A DNA stretch of 64,000 bases from Bacteroidota bacterium (lineage in GTDB: Bacteria > Bacteroidota > Bacteroidia > JACPRZ01). The stretch is taken from the NCBI GenBank assembly GCA_016193485.1, contig JACPRZ010000030.1:1-64000 (forward strand), read 5' to 3'. The translations under genes and the position numbers were made by a program. Below the pieces are notes generated by a model that saw only the letters and a program-made list of their open reading frames with translations, searched no databases and was not told the origin of the DNA. Of the stretch, positions 1-11,200 are shown one piece after another (the first letter of the stretch is position 1; each line of letters begins with the position of its first letter).

Positions 1-535
<535 letters not shown>

Positions 536-995
536 GATTATTAAAATGCCTTACGGCAAAAATGATGAGTCGATCCTGCCGAATGAATCCAAAAAAATTC
601 AACAGATTCCCGCTATTTCCAAGCTATTCCAATATTTTCAAAGAACTTTTGTGTAACTATTACACTATTAATGAGATAAATACAATATCAAATTCCTGTG
701 TAATGTGAATTTTTACGAAAATGATTTTTTAAGGGGTGCAAATATAAGAATTTATTTAACTGACAATGGTTCCAGAAAAAATATTTTATTTGATGATTCC
801 ATTGTCCGGAAAAACTACAATAAAATTTTTTACCTGTCGTGGTATAAGGAATAAAGGGATATATGGGGATCTCCAATTTTTCTTATTTAACCGTATCCGA
901 ACAGTTGCAAAAATTCCACACACTATATTTTTTCCGGTATAAATTGATATTTTATCTACGTTTGTAACCAGTTTTTCAAATATGGTTTACTGATA

Positions 996-1928
996 ATGTC
1001 CGCAATTTCAAAACAATATTTCAATAATGGGATGATTGATTTCATTTCCGGCAACCGGGTTGACCAGGTTGGCGTTGAAGAACGGGTGGCGAGGTTTACC
1101 AAAAGAAGCATTAAAAAATCTTCAAAGGTTGAAGGGCTGAAACTTGCGCTGAGCATGATTGACCTTACAACTCTTGAAGGAAAAGATTCTGCAGGAAAAG
1201 TTAAACAATTGTGTTACAAAGCAAGGCATCTTCATGATGATTTCCGGGATTTGCCTTGTGTGGCGGCTATTTGTGTTTATCCTACAATGGTTCGCATTGC
1301 CAAAAAAGAACTTAAAGGAACCGGAATAAAAGTGGCTTCGGTTGCAACCGCATTTCCGAGCGGTCTTGCTCCGAGGGATGTGAAAATTTCGGACACAAAG
1401 TTCGCTGTTGAAGAAGGGGCTGATGAAATTGATATGGTAATTTCACGCGGCCGATTTTTTGAAGGTGATTACAATTTTGTTTCGGATGAAATTGCCGAAA
1501 TAAAATCATTATGTCCTGACCATGTTCATCTTAAAGTAATCCTTGAAACCGGAGAGCTGAATACGCTCGACAATGTAAGACGAGCCAGTGATATTGCACT
1601 TTACGCAGGCGCTGACTTTATTAAAACATCAACGGGTAAAATACAACCTGCCGCAACTATGCCTGTTACCCTGGTAATGTTTGAGGCGATACGGGATTTT
1701 TATTATAAAACCGGGATGAAAAGAGGTATGAAACCTGCAGGCGGTATTTCAAATGCAAAAACAGCATTGAATTATCTTGTAATGTTAAAAGAAACTTTAG
1801 GAAATGACTGGTTAACACCGGAATTTTTCAGGTTCGGTGCCAGTAAACTTGCCAATGATATTCTGTTACAATTAGGAAAGGAAAGGACGGGTGTTTATCA
1901 GTCGGGAGATTATTTTTCGGTGGATTGA
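996..1928 (+). CDS. deoC: deoxyribose-phosphate aldolase
   Basis: 310 aa; motifs AAICVYPTMV, EIDMVISRGRFFEGDY, LKVILETGEL, ADFIKTSTGK, MKPAGGIS typical of DeoC. Confidence 0.93.
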   Translation: MSAISKQYFNNGMIDFISGNRVDQVGVEERVARFTKRSIKKSSKVEGLKLALSMIDLTTLEGKDSAGKVKQLCYKARHLHDDFRDLPCVAAICVYPTMVRIAKKELKGTGIKVASVATAFPSGLAPRDVKISDTKFAVEEGADEIDMVISRGRFFEGDYNFVSDEIAEIKSLCPDHVHLKVILETGELNTLDNVRRASDIALYAGADFIKTSTGKIQPAATMPVTLVMFEAIRDFYYKTGMKRGMKPAGGISNAKTALNYLVMLKETLGNDWLTPEFFRFGASKLANDILLQLGKERTGVYQSGDYFSVD

Positions 1929-2031
1929 ATCAGGATACAGGGAGGAGAAGACGGGAGACAGGGAAATATAAAATTGACAGGTGCTGATGGGCATTGGTAG
2001 GCATTGAATATTGCGGATTTGGGATTGCCAA

Positions 2032-2051
2032 CCTGCCTGCCGGCAGGCAGG
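2032..2051. repeat. 20-bp perfect palindrome CCTGCCTGCCGGCAGGCAGG, within a larger imperfect hairpin
   Basis: Exact palindrome; same 20-mer recurs at 27349, 29732 and 30171. Outer ATTGCGGATT/AATCCGCAAT arms flank it. Confidence 0.9.
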
Positions 2052-2178
2052 AATTTCGGATTAAAATCGCTAAATTTCAAAAAGCATTATGAATTTGGTT
2101 TTTCAATCCGCAATGTTAAATTAATACAAAAAGTAATTTGCATATCAAAGTTCGTTAAGTATAATAAGTACAAAATAT

Positions 2179-3642
2179 ATGATCGTTAAAACGAAAGAAT
2201 TGAAATTTTCAAAGGGATGGGTTTATGCGCCTGCACCGGAATCAAAAGAACATATCCAATTAAAAAGCAGGTATGAATTGTTTATCGGGGGCAAGTTTGT
2301 CACTCCGGTTAACGGAAAATATTTTGATACCATAAATCCTTCCAATGAAGAGAAAATTGCCGGTATTGCCGAGGCGAGCATAGAAGATGTGAACCGGGCG
2401 GTCACTTCTGCCAGAACTGCGTATGAAAAATACTGGAAAATGACTCCGGCAAAAGAGCGGGGTAAATATTTATTCCGCATTGCAAGAATGATCCAGGAAC
2501 GTGCACGTGAGTTTGCGGTAATAGAATCAATGGATGGCGGTAAACCCATCCGTGAATCACGGGATGTGGATATTCCGCTTGTTGCAGCACATTTCTTCTA
2601 TTATGCCGGCTGGGCAGATAAACTTGAATATGCTTTTTCAAACCGGAAACCCAGGCCGTTAGGCGTTGCAGGACAAATCATTCCATGGAATTTTCCGTTA
2701 CTTATGGCTGCATGGAAAATAGCACCTGCTCTTGCCTGCGGTAATACTGTTGTTTTAAAACCTGCAGAAACCACCCCCCTTACCGCTTTAAAACTTGCCG
2801 AACTCATCCAAGAAAGCGGATTGCCTGACGGAGTAGTTAATATCATTACCGGTGCCGGCACTACCGGGGCTGCCTTAGTAAATCATCCCGATGTTGATAA
2901 AATCGCTTTCACCGGTTCAACCGATGTAGGAAAAATTATCCAAAAAGCTACTGCCGGAACAAATAAGAAAGTAACACTTGAACTTGGCGGAAAGGCGGCA
3001 AATATTATTTTTGATGATGCCCCTATTGACCAGGCGGTTGAAGGCATTGTCAACGGCATTTATTTCAACCAGGGTCATGTATGCTGTGCGGGATCACGGC
3101 TTTTTGTTCAGGAGAATATTTATAATACAGTGCTTCAGAAACTGAAAGACCGGATGGAGACACTTATTGTGGGCGACCCGCTTGATAAAAATACCGATAT
3201 AGGTGCAATCAATTCGAAACCACAGCTTGAAAAAATAAATTATTTTATCGAAGAAGGGAAAAAGGAGGGAGCAGATATGTACCAGAGTTCCTGCCCGGTT
3301 CCTGAGAAGGGATACTGGTGCCGGCCAACTCTATTTACCAATGTCTCTCAATCGCACCGGATTGCAAAAGAGGAAATTTTCGGTCCCGTGCTTGCGATTC
3401 AAACCTTCCGTACGGTGGATGAAGTAATTGAAAAAGCAAATAATACGCCTTATGGATTATCGGCAGGGGTGTGGTCTGATAAAGGGTCAAAGGTTTTTGA
3501 TGTGGGGAAAAAACTCAGGGCGGGTGTTATCTGGGCGAATACCTTTAATAAGTTTGATCCGTCTTCACCGTTTGGCGGTTATAAAGAAAGCGGATTCGGA
3601 AGAGAGGGGGGGGTGTATGGGTTGGAGGGGTATTGTAAATGA
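2179..3642 (+). CDS. aldehyde dehydrogenase family protein (catalytic Cys present)
   Basis: 487 aa; IIPWNFPLLM, VTLELGGKAANII, GHVCCAGSR, EEIFGPVLAI, PFGGYKESGFGRE motifs. Confidence 0.92.
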   Translation: MIVKTKELKFSKGWVYAPAPESKEHIQLKSRYELFIGGKFVTPVNGKYFDTINPSNEEKIAGIAEASIEDVNRAVTSARTAYEKYWKMTPAKERGKYLFRIARMIQERAREFAVIESMDGGKPIRESRDVDIPLVAAHFFYYAGWADKLEYAFSNRKPRPLGVAGQIIPWNFPLLMAAWKIAPALACGNTVVLKPAETTPLTALKLAELIQESGLPDGVVNIITGAGTTGAALVNHPDVDKIAFTGSTDVGKIIQKATAGTNKKVTLELGGKAANIIFDDAPIDQAVEGIVNGIYFNQGHVCCAGSRLFVQENIYNTVLQKLKDRMETLIVGDPLDKNTDIGAINSKPQLEKINYFIEEGKKEGADMYQSSCPVPEKGYWCRPTLFTNVSQSHRIAKEEIFGPVLAIQTFRTVDEVIEKANNTPYGLSAGVWSDKGSKVFDVGKKLRAGVIWANTFNKFDPSSPFGGYKESGFGREGGVYGLEGYCK

Positions 3643-3732
3643 GCCGGTCAGGATTACAAATCCCGACCAACGAAATTGAATTGAAATTGATAGAAACTCA
3701 TTGAAATTGGTAGAAATTAATTGAAATAATAC

Positions 3733-4701
3733 ATGAGAAAATCTGATCAGGATCGCATTGAAGTTTTGAAGACCTGTAAAATTTTTATCGGAGGAAAATT
3801 CCCGCGAACCGAGTCGGGAAGGTATTATGTAATAAAGGATAGAAACGGACAACCTCTTGCCAACATGTGCCGTTCTTCACGGAAAGATTACAGGGATGCG
3901 GTGGTTGCGGCACGGAATGCATTTGAAGGATGGTCGTCAGTTTCAGCCATGAACCGGGGGCAGATACTTTATCGGATTGCTGAAATGATGGAGGAGAGGA
4001 AAGAGCAGTTTACCGGTGAAATTGTTGCACAAGGGGAAAACGAGACAAGGAGAAAACGAGACAAGGGGAAAACGAGACAAGGGGAATCCCGATGGCTATC
4101 GGGAGGGATAGGGAGAAAACGGGAGAATCAGGTAACCAAGGATGCAGTCAGAGAAGTTGAACAGGCGATTGACAGGGTTGTTTATTATGCCGGCTGGTGC
4201 GATAAATTCCAGCAAATATTCAGCACGGTAAACCCGGTTGCATCACCGCATTTTAATTTTTCAAGACCTGAACCGATGGGGGTGGTTGCGGTAATTGCAT
4301 CAGAGGAACCTGCTATGCTGGGACTTGTTTCGATGATTGCTCCTGTAATTGCCGGAGGCAATACCTGTGTTGTGCTTGCATCGGAGACAAAACCCCTGAC
4401 CGCTGTTTCTTTCTCTGAGGTTATCCATACTTCAGATGTCCCCGGGGGAGTAATTAACATCCTCACGGGTTTGAAGTCGGAACTATATGGCCATTTTTCA
4501 TCGCACATGGATGTTAACGCAGTAATATTTTGCGGGAATGACAATAAAATTATTTCTGAAATCCGGCAAAATGGTTCAGTGAATGTCAAACGCGCAATAA
4601 TTCATAAGAATATCAGATGGGAAGATAATTCTAATCAGAACCCATACCTGATTAAGGATACAATGGAGATTAAGACAACGTGGCATCCGGTGGGGGTTTA
4701 G
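3733..4701 (+). CDS. truncated aldehyde dehydrogenase-like protein lacking the catalytic-Cys region
   Basis: 322 aa; ALDH N-domain-like (FIGGKFPRTESGRYY, PEPMGVVAVIASEEPA, GGNTCVVLASETKPLTA) but ends before the catalytic region; ~35 aa low-complexity insert (ENETRRKRDKGKTRQGESRWLSGGIGRKREN). Confidence 0.8.
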   Translation: MRKSDQDRIEVLKTCKIFIGGKFPRTESGRYYVIKDRNGQPLANMCRSSRKDYRDAVVAARNAFEGWSSVSAMNRGQILYRIAEMMEERKEQFTGEIVAQGENETRRKRDKGKTRQGESRWLSGGIGRKRENQVTKDAVREVEQAIDRVVYYAGWCDKFQQIFSTVNPVASPHFNFSRPEPMGVVAVIASEEPAMLGLVSMIAPVIAGGNTCVVLASETKPLTAVSFSEVIHTSDVPGGVINILTGLKSELYGHFSSHMDVNAVIFCGNDNKIISEIRQNGSVNVKRAIIHKNIRWEDNSNQNPYLIKDTMEIKTTWHPVGV

Positions 4702-4843
4702 CAGGAGTAGGGGGGGAAACAATAAGTTGTAAATAGTAAGTGGTAAGAAGTAAATGGCAGTCGGTATTCAGTGGTCGGTAATCAGTGAAAAATACAATAG
4801 AAATTTGTAGAAATTCATAGAAATTTATTGTAATTATCTTGAT

Positions 4844-5938
4844 ATGAAAAAATCAAAAGTTGCTTTGATCACCGGTATTACCGGGCAGGATGGCGCCTAC
4901 CTTGCAGAATACCTGCTGAAAAAAGGATATTTAGTTCATGGTATTAAGCGCAGGAGTTCCCTTCTTAATACGCAAAGAATAGATCATTTATATAAGGATC
5001 CTCATGAAGAAAAACTCAACTTTAAACTTCACTACGGTGACCTGACCGATTCGACCAACCTGATACGGATCATCCAGGAATCACAGCCGGATGAAATCTA
5101 TAATCTCGCTGCGCAGTCGCACGTCATGGTTTCATTTGAAACGCCCGAATATACTGCCAATGCAGATGCGGTGGGAACGTTGAGGTTACTTGAAGCCATC
5201 CGCATCCTGAAACTGGAAAGCAAGACCAAATTTTACCAGGCATCTACATCCGAATTGTACGGGCTGATACAGGAGCCCGTACAGAATGAACGGACTCCTT
5301 TTTATCCCCGGAGTCCCTATGCGGTTGCCAAATTGTATGCTTACTGGATTACAAAGAATTATCGCGAAGCATACAATATTTTCACCTGTAACGGAATCCT
5401 CTTCAATCATGAAAGCCCGATCAGGGGTGAGACATTCGTGACACGGAAAATAACCCGCGCTGCCGCAAGGATAAAACTCGGTTTGCAGGAAAAATTGTTT
5501 TTAGGTAATCTTAACGCAAAACGCGACTGGGGCCATGCAAAGGATTATGTTGACGGAATGTGGAGAATAATGCAATTAGATAGACCGGATGATTTTGTTC
5601 TTGCAACAGGCGAGAGTCATTCTGTCAGGGAATTTACCGAAATCGCTTTTGGCGAAGCGGGTATTGAATTAACCTGGAAAGGGAAGGATAAAAATGAAAA
5701 AGGCATAGACCGTGAAACCGGAAAAATTCTGGTTGAGGTTGACGGGCGGTATTTCAGGCCGACCGAGGTAGATGAACTTATCGGGGATGCCTTCAAAGCA
5801 AGAAAGATTCTCGGATGGAAGCCCAGGCACACTTTTAAAGAACTGGTAAAAGAGATGGTTGAAAGTGATATTGAGTTGTTTAAAAAAGACAAGCATCTAA
5901 TGGATGCGGGACATTCGGTGCTGCAGTATCATGAGTAA
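4844..5938 (+). CDS. gmd: GDP-mannose 4,6-dehydratase
   Basis: 364 aa; [48 protein letters not shown]. Confidence 0.97.
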   Translation: MKKSKVALITGITGQDGAYLAEYLLKKGYLVHGIKRRSSLLNTQRIDHLYKDPHEEKLNFKLHYGDLTDSTNLIRIIQESQPDEIYNLAAQSHVMVSFETPEYTANADAVGTLRLLEAIRILKLESKTKFYQASTSELYGLIQEPVQNERTPFYPRSPYAVAKLYAYWITKNYREAYNIFTCNGILFNHESPIRGETFVTRKITRAAARIKLGLQEKLFLGNLNAKRDWGHAKDYVDGMWRIMQLDRPDDFVLATGESHSVREFTEIAFGEAGIELTWKGKDKNEKGIDRETGKILVEVDGRYFRPTEVDELIGDAFKARKILGWKPRHTFKELVKEMVESDIELFKKDKHLMDAGHSVLQYHE

Positions 5939-6042
5939 TCTACGAAAAACGAATTTATACGAATTTACGAACGAAAAGCAGGAGGGTTGGAAAGCATGAC
6001 AACGGGAATGCAAGAGAAAACGGCTGAGAGAAAACGAGAAAA

Positions 6043-6981
6043 ATGGAAAAAAATTCTAAAATATACATTGCAGGCCATACTGGCATGGTGGGTTCGGCAA
6101 TAGTCCGGAAATTAATTTCAGAAGGATATAAGAACCTTTTAACAAGAACTTCAAAGGAACTGGACCTCCGGAATCAGGATGGGATAAATACTTTCTTTAA
6201 AAAAGAAGAACCGGAATATGTATTTCTTGCGGCTGCAATGGTGGGCGGAATAAATGCAAATAATACTTGCCGTGCGGAATTTATTTATAACAATTTATCC
6301 ATTCAAACCAATGTCATTCACGCAGCATACATCAATAAGGTTAAAAAACTTTTGTTTCTGGGCTCTTCCTGCATTTACCCGCGCAATGCTCCGCAACCGA
6401 TGAAGGAGGAATATTTATTGTCGGGTTACCTTGAAAAAACAAATGAGCCATACGCAATCGCCAAAATTGCCGGATTGAAAATGTGTGAGGCGTACCGGGC
6501 GCAGTACGGTTGCAATTTTATCTCAGTAATGCCGACCAACCTTTATGGACCAAATGATAATTATGATTTAAACACCTCCCATGTTCTTGCAGCGCTTTTG
6601 CGGAAATTTCATGAAGCGAAAATCAATAACAAACCATTTGTGGAAGTATGGGGAACAGGAAAACCATACCGGGAATTTTTACATGTGGATGACCTGGCGG
6701 ATGCTTGCCTTTTCCTGATGAATAATTACGATGATGCGGAAATAATCAATATAGGAACCGGTGAGGATATTTCGGTTCGCGACCTTGCATTGCTGATAAA
6801 AAAAATAGCCGGTTATACGGGAGAGATAAAATACGATACTTCAAAGCCGGACGGGACGCCTAAAAAATTATTGGCTGTAACAAAAATCCATAATCTTGGG
6901 TGGAAACATAAAATTGAATTATCAGACGGGATAAAAATGGTGTATCAATGTTTTCTGGAAACCCTGACGGCTGCGAAATAA
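6043..6981 (+). CDS. fcl: GDP-L-fucose synthase
   Basis: 312 aa; [54 protein letters not shown]. Confidence 0.96.
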   Translation: MEKNSKIYIAGHTGMVGSAIVRKLISEGYKNLLTRTSKELDLRNQDGINTFFKKEEPEYVFLAAAMVGGINANNTCRAEFIYNNLSIQTNVIHAAYINKVKKLLFLGSSCIYPRNAPQPMKEEYLLSGYLEKTNEPYAIAKIAGLKMCEAYRAQYGCNFISVMPTNLYGPNDNYDLNTSHVLAALLRKFHEAKINNKPFVEVWGTGKPYREFLHVDDLADACLFLMNNYDDAEIINIGTGEDISVRDLALLIKKIAGYTGEIKYDTSKPDGTPKKLLAVTKIHNLGWKHKIELSDGIKMVYQCFLETLTAAK

Positions 6982-8096
6982 AATGCAAAGACGCGATATA
7001 TTGCGTCTCTGTATTTCTTATTTTCCTTCTTATTTATTTTCACATTTTTTCCGGAAATGTTGAACTTTACGCTCAGCCCGGCAACATCGGCATTGCTGCC
7101 GATTCAGAATCATTCCGCAACCTCGTCTTTGAAGGAGGGGGTATCCGTGGCATCGCCTACGGAGGTGTTGCGTTGGAACTTGAAAAGCGCGGGGTTTTAA
7201 AGGATATAAAGCGCGTCTGCGGCACTTCGGTCGGTGCAATATGCGCAACTTTTATCGCACTTGGTTACACGCCAGAAGAAGCAATCCCGGTTCTTTATGA
7301 ACTCAACATTAAATCATTCGCTGACGGCAAGCCCGGCTTTCCGATGGGCTTCATTCGGTTATTTGCCAGGTTCGGATGGTACAAAGGCAACCGCATTGAA
7401 AAATGGATGGGGAAAATCATCGCGGATAAAACCGGAAAAGCAGACCTCACTTTTGAAGAGTTGCATAATCGTTCTTTAAGCGACAGCAGGTTTAAAGACC
7501 TTTATATTACCGCTACCAACCTTTCCCTGCAGCGGCTTGAAATACTTTCATACGAAACCTATCCAAAAATGGAAATACGGACAGCAGTGAGAATTTCCGC
7601 TGGCATTCCTATTTTTTTCGGTGGGGTTTTCATCTCGCCTGACGGAAAGCCGGCAAAGAAGGGGGGGGATTCGGTTTATGTAATGATTGATGGCGGTATC
7701 ACCGGAAATTTTCCCATCCGCACTTTTGATGACCTCAGATATGCCGACAGCAATCAATTTATTGACACGGTTTTTTTAAACGGGAAAGAAATTTACATAA
7801 ACCGGCAAACCATTGGCATCCGCTTAGATAGCGAAGAGCAGATTGCCTTTGATAAAAAGGGACGAGGACTTGCGCCATACCGGATAAAAAAATTCCGCAA
7901 CTACATTGAGGCACTTTATGTTTTTGTTATTGAAAACCTTAACCGGCAGGTTTTGTTAAGGGAGGACTGGGAGAGAACCATTTCAATCAGCACCCTTGGG
8001 ATTGGTCCGCGCATTAAGAAAATGTCGCGCCAGCAAAAAGAGGCGCTGATTTATAGCGGGAGGAGGGGAGTGGAGGAGTTTTTTGAAGGACAATAA
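6948..8096 (+). CDS. patatin-like phospholipase family protein
   Basis: [20 protein letters not shown] (oxyanion hole), GTSVGAI (Ser nucleophile), [10 protein letters not shown] (Asp motif); ORF start overlaps the end of fcl by 34 bp, so the true start is uncertain. Confidence 0.88.
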   Translation: MFSGNPDGCEIKCKDAIYCVSVFLIFLLIYFHIFSGNVELYAQPGNIGIAADSESFRNLVFEGGGIRGIAYGGVALELEKRGVLKDIKRVCGTSVGAICATFIALGYTPEEAIPVLYELNIKSFADGKPGFPMGFIRLFARFGWYKGNRIEKWMGKIIADKTGKADLTFEELHNRSLSDSRFKDLYITATNLSLQRLEILSYETYPKMEIRTAVRISAGIPIFFGGVFISPDGKPAKKGGDSVYVMIDGGITGNFPIRTFDDLRYADSNQFIDTVFLNGKEIYINRQTIGIRLDSEEQIAFDKKGRGLAPYRIKKFRNYIEALYVFVIENLNRQVLLREDWERTISISTLGIGPRIKKMSRQQKEALIYSGRRGVEEFFEGQ

Positions 8097-8212
8097 AATC
8101 AGGAAAATATTAAGGCATCCGGTGAGTAGACCCTGGCCTCAACCTTCCCGTTTTTTTCACTATTTTTGGAACTTATTGAATTTACCGGTTTTACCATTTA
8201 AAACCATTTCCC

Positions 8213-11200
8213 ATGAAAACCAAAGTTAATTTTCTATCTTTTGCATTTTGTATTTTGTATTTTTTCCTCTTCCCCCCCTGGGGGGGAGAAAGGGGGGCTG
8301 CCCAGGGCACCTGGTCGCCTATTGCCGGTTTCATAGACAGTTTGGAGAATGGTGTGGCTGTGGCTATCGGGGATAAAGGTTATGCCGGCCTTGGCGATAA
8401 TACCACCGGGTCGGCTCAAACCTACTGGTGGGAATATGATCCGGTTGCAAATTCATGGTCGCAGAAAGCCGATTTTCCCGGTGCAGCCCGTATAAAAGCC
8501 AACGCATTTTGCATAGGGAATTATGCCTATGTCGGCATTGGCGCCAGCGGTGGACTATTCGGATATAATGATTTTTACAGGTATGACCCTTCATCCAATT
8601 CATGGTCTTCAATAGCCAGTTTCCCGGGACCCCAGCGGTACACAACCGTATCCTTTGTAATACAGGGAAAAGGTTATTTGGGAACAGGTGCAGCAGGAAC
8701 TCCCTTTGAAACCTATTACAAGGATTTTTACCAGTATGATCCGTCAACCAATTCGTGGACGCAGAAAACCCCTTACGGTGGAGTGAAAAGACGTCATGCC
8801 ATGGGATTCGCCATCGGCTGCAAAGGATACCTCGGCTGCGGGTGGGATATGAGCGCATTCGCCTGGTACCAGGATTTCTGGGAATATGACCCGACCACAA
8901 ATGCGTGGACGCAGAAAGCCAGTTTTCCCCAGACAACCGAGGGGGGGGTTGGATTTTCCATAGGAAACAAAGGGTATATCGGGCTTGGCGAAAGCAGTTC
9001 GGGTCAGCATGACGAATTCTGGGAGTATAATCCCGTAAACAATTCCTGGACGGCAATACCCGATTACCCCGGAGGCCCGCGCAACCGTTCATTCGCCTTT
9101 GTGATTGACAGTATTGCCTACGTGGGAACAGGTAACGGTCCCGATACCATTTACAGCAATTGTTACCGGTATATTCCTGATAATTATGATACTAATCTTG
9201 TCTGCTGCATTTTACTGGTTACCGAAGCGAAGACCAACGAAACCTGCGGCAATGCCGATGGTTCGGCAATACTGACGGAGACGGGTGGTACTCCACCGCT
9301 TACCTACCAGTGGAGTAACGGGGCGACAGCATCAAACAATACGGGTCTGACCGCTGGAAATTATTTTTATACGGTGACCGATGCATCCGGATGTCTGTTC
9401 AGCGATTCGGTCAGGATTTCAAATACCGGAGTGAATGTCACCGCTACTTCCGTTAATGCTACCGATTCTTTAACCTGTGACGGTGAGGGAACAGCGATAC
9501 CTTCCGGAGGTACCCCCCCTTACACTTACCAATGGGATCCTGCTGCCGGAAATCAAACAACTGCAACGGCAACCGGATTGTGTGAGGGTACTTATTCGGT
9601 TACTGTTACGGATAATAACGGCTGCAGCGCCACTGTAACAGTAACTATTACATGGCCCAAATGTTTTACAATTGCATCATCGGTCACAAATGTAAGTTGC
9701 AATGGTGGTAATAATGGCGCTATTGATATTACAGTCGGAAGCGGTAATCCTCCATATACATACCAATGGTCCAATGGCGCTACTACGGAAGATATTTCCG
9801 GATTAACGGATGGAACTTATACGGTTACCGTTACAAGCAGCAGTGCAGGGTCAAGTACGGTATTCTGGAGTGATGACTTTTTTTCTTCAGGCGCGGGCTG
9901 GACACTGAATACCAATGGACCGGGTACAAATGGCAACATTCCGAATTATTGGATAGTAAACTCAATATCCGGTTGCGCATGCGGAAACGGTAATTACCTG
10001 CATGTAACCTGTGATGCAAGCGGTCTGGGTTGCACTTCAGGAGATTGCCTCTATAATGATACTCCGCCATTCCCGCCTTTTTTTCCGGATGATCCCACTT
10101 CGGATAAAATTGCCGTTTCACCGACAATTCCAACATCAGGTTATACCGGTATCACACTGAGTTTTCAGTGGGTTGCAGATGGAGCCGCTGCAAATGATTA
10201 TTGCAAATTACGATTAAGCGATGATGGCGGAAGTACATGGAATGAACTTTCTACCGAATATTCCGGAACAACAATCTGCGGGCAGGCATCAATTGCATTG
10301 CCTTCCAATTATGAAAACCAACCCGATTTTAAATTTGCATTCCGGTGGGTTAACCAGGCGAACGGAAACGGTTCAGACCCCCCCTTTGGTGTAGATGACA
10401 TTGAATTAAGCGTTTCAGCGGCAGCGCCTGCCTGCACCCTTTCCCAATCATTTACCGTTACCGAACCGAATCCTTTTATTGTGAACCCGTCTAAAACGGA
10501 TGTTACGTGCCCCGGAAGTAATGATGGCTCGATAACCATAAATGTGAGCGGAGGCACTACTCCCTATACATTCAACTGGAGCAATAGCCAGACAATAAAT
10601 CCGGTATCAGGTCTTGCAAGTGGAACGTACACAGTGACCATTACCGACTCAAAAGGATGCAGTACAATCTCAACAACAACATTAACCGAAGCCGGTTCGC
10701 TTGTGATTAATACATCGGTAACAAGCGCTACATGCGGCAATAATGACGGCAGCGCCAATGCAAATGTTTCGGGGGGAACACAACCCTTCACGTATTTGTG
10801 GTCAAACTCTCAAACCGGCTCAACGGCATCCTCGCTCACTGCCGGTTTTTATACCGTAACCGTGACTGATTCAAAAGGTTGCAGCGGCACTTCAACGGCA
10901 ACGGTTAACAGCAGCGGTGGTCCTTCAACTGCCATTGCAGAAAGTTCACCTGCATGTTTTGGCGGAAATAACGGAACCGCAACCGCAGCCGTATCCGGAG
11001 GTACCCCCCCTTATTCCTATAACTGGTCAAGCGGACAGACCGCTTCAAATGCTACAGGGTTATCATCCGGCACCTATTACCTGACGGTCACCGATGCTGT
11101 TTTATGCCAGTCGTTTGATACGGCAGTTATTACTGATCCAGCGGCAATTTCTGTGACGTTGTCGGTGATTGACGCAACCTGCGGCAGTAATGACGGCTCT

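Noticed and set aside
2004-2189. 61-aa ORF containing CLPAGR
   Set aside because: Encoded by a palindromic repeat region; overlaps the ALDH start and lacks homology.
8364-9092. 242-aa antisense ORF
   Set aside because: Antisense to a well-supported Kelch/SprB protein; composition (W/R/H-rich) looks like a codon-bias artefact.
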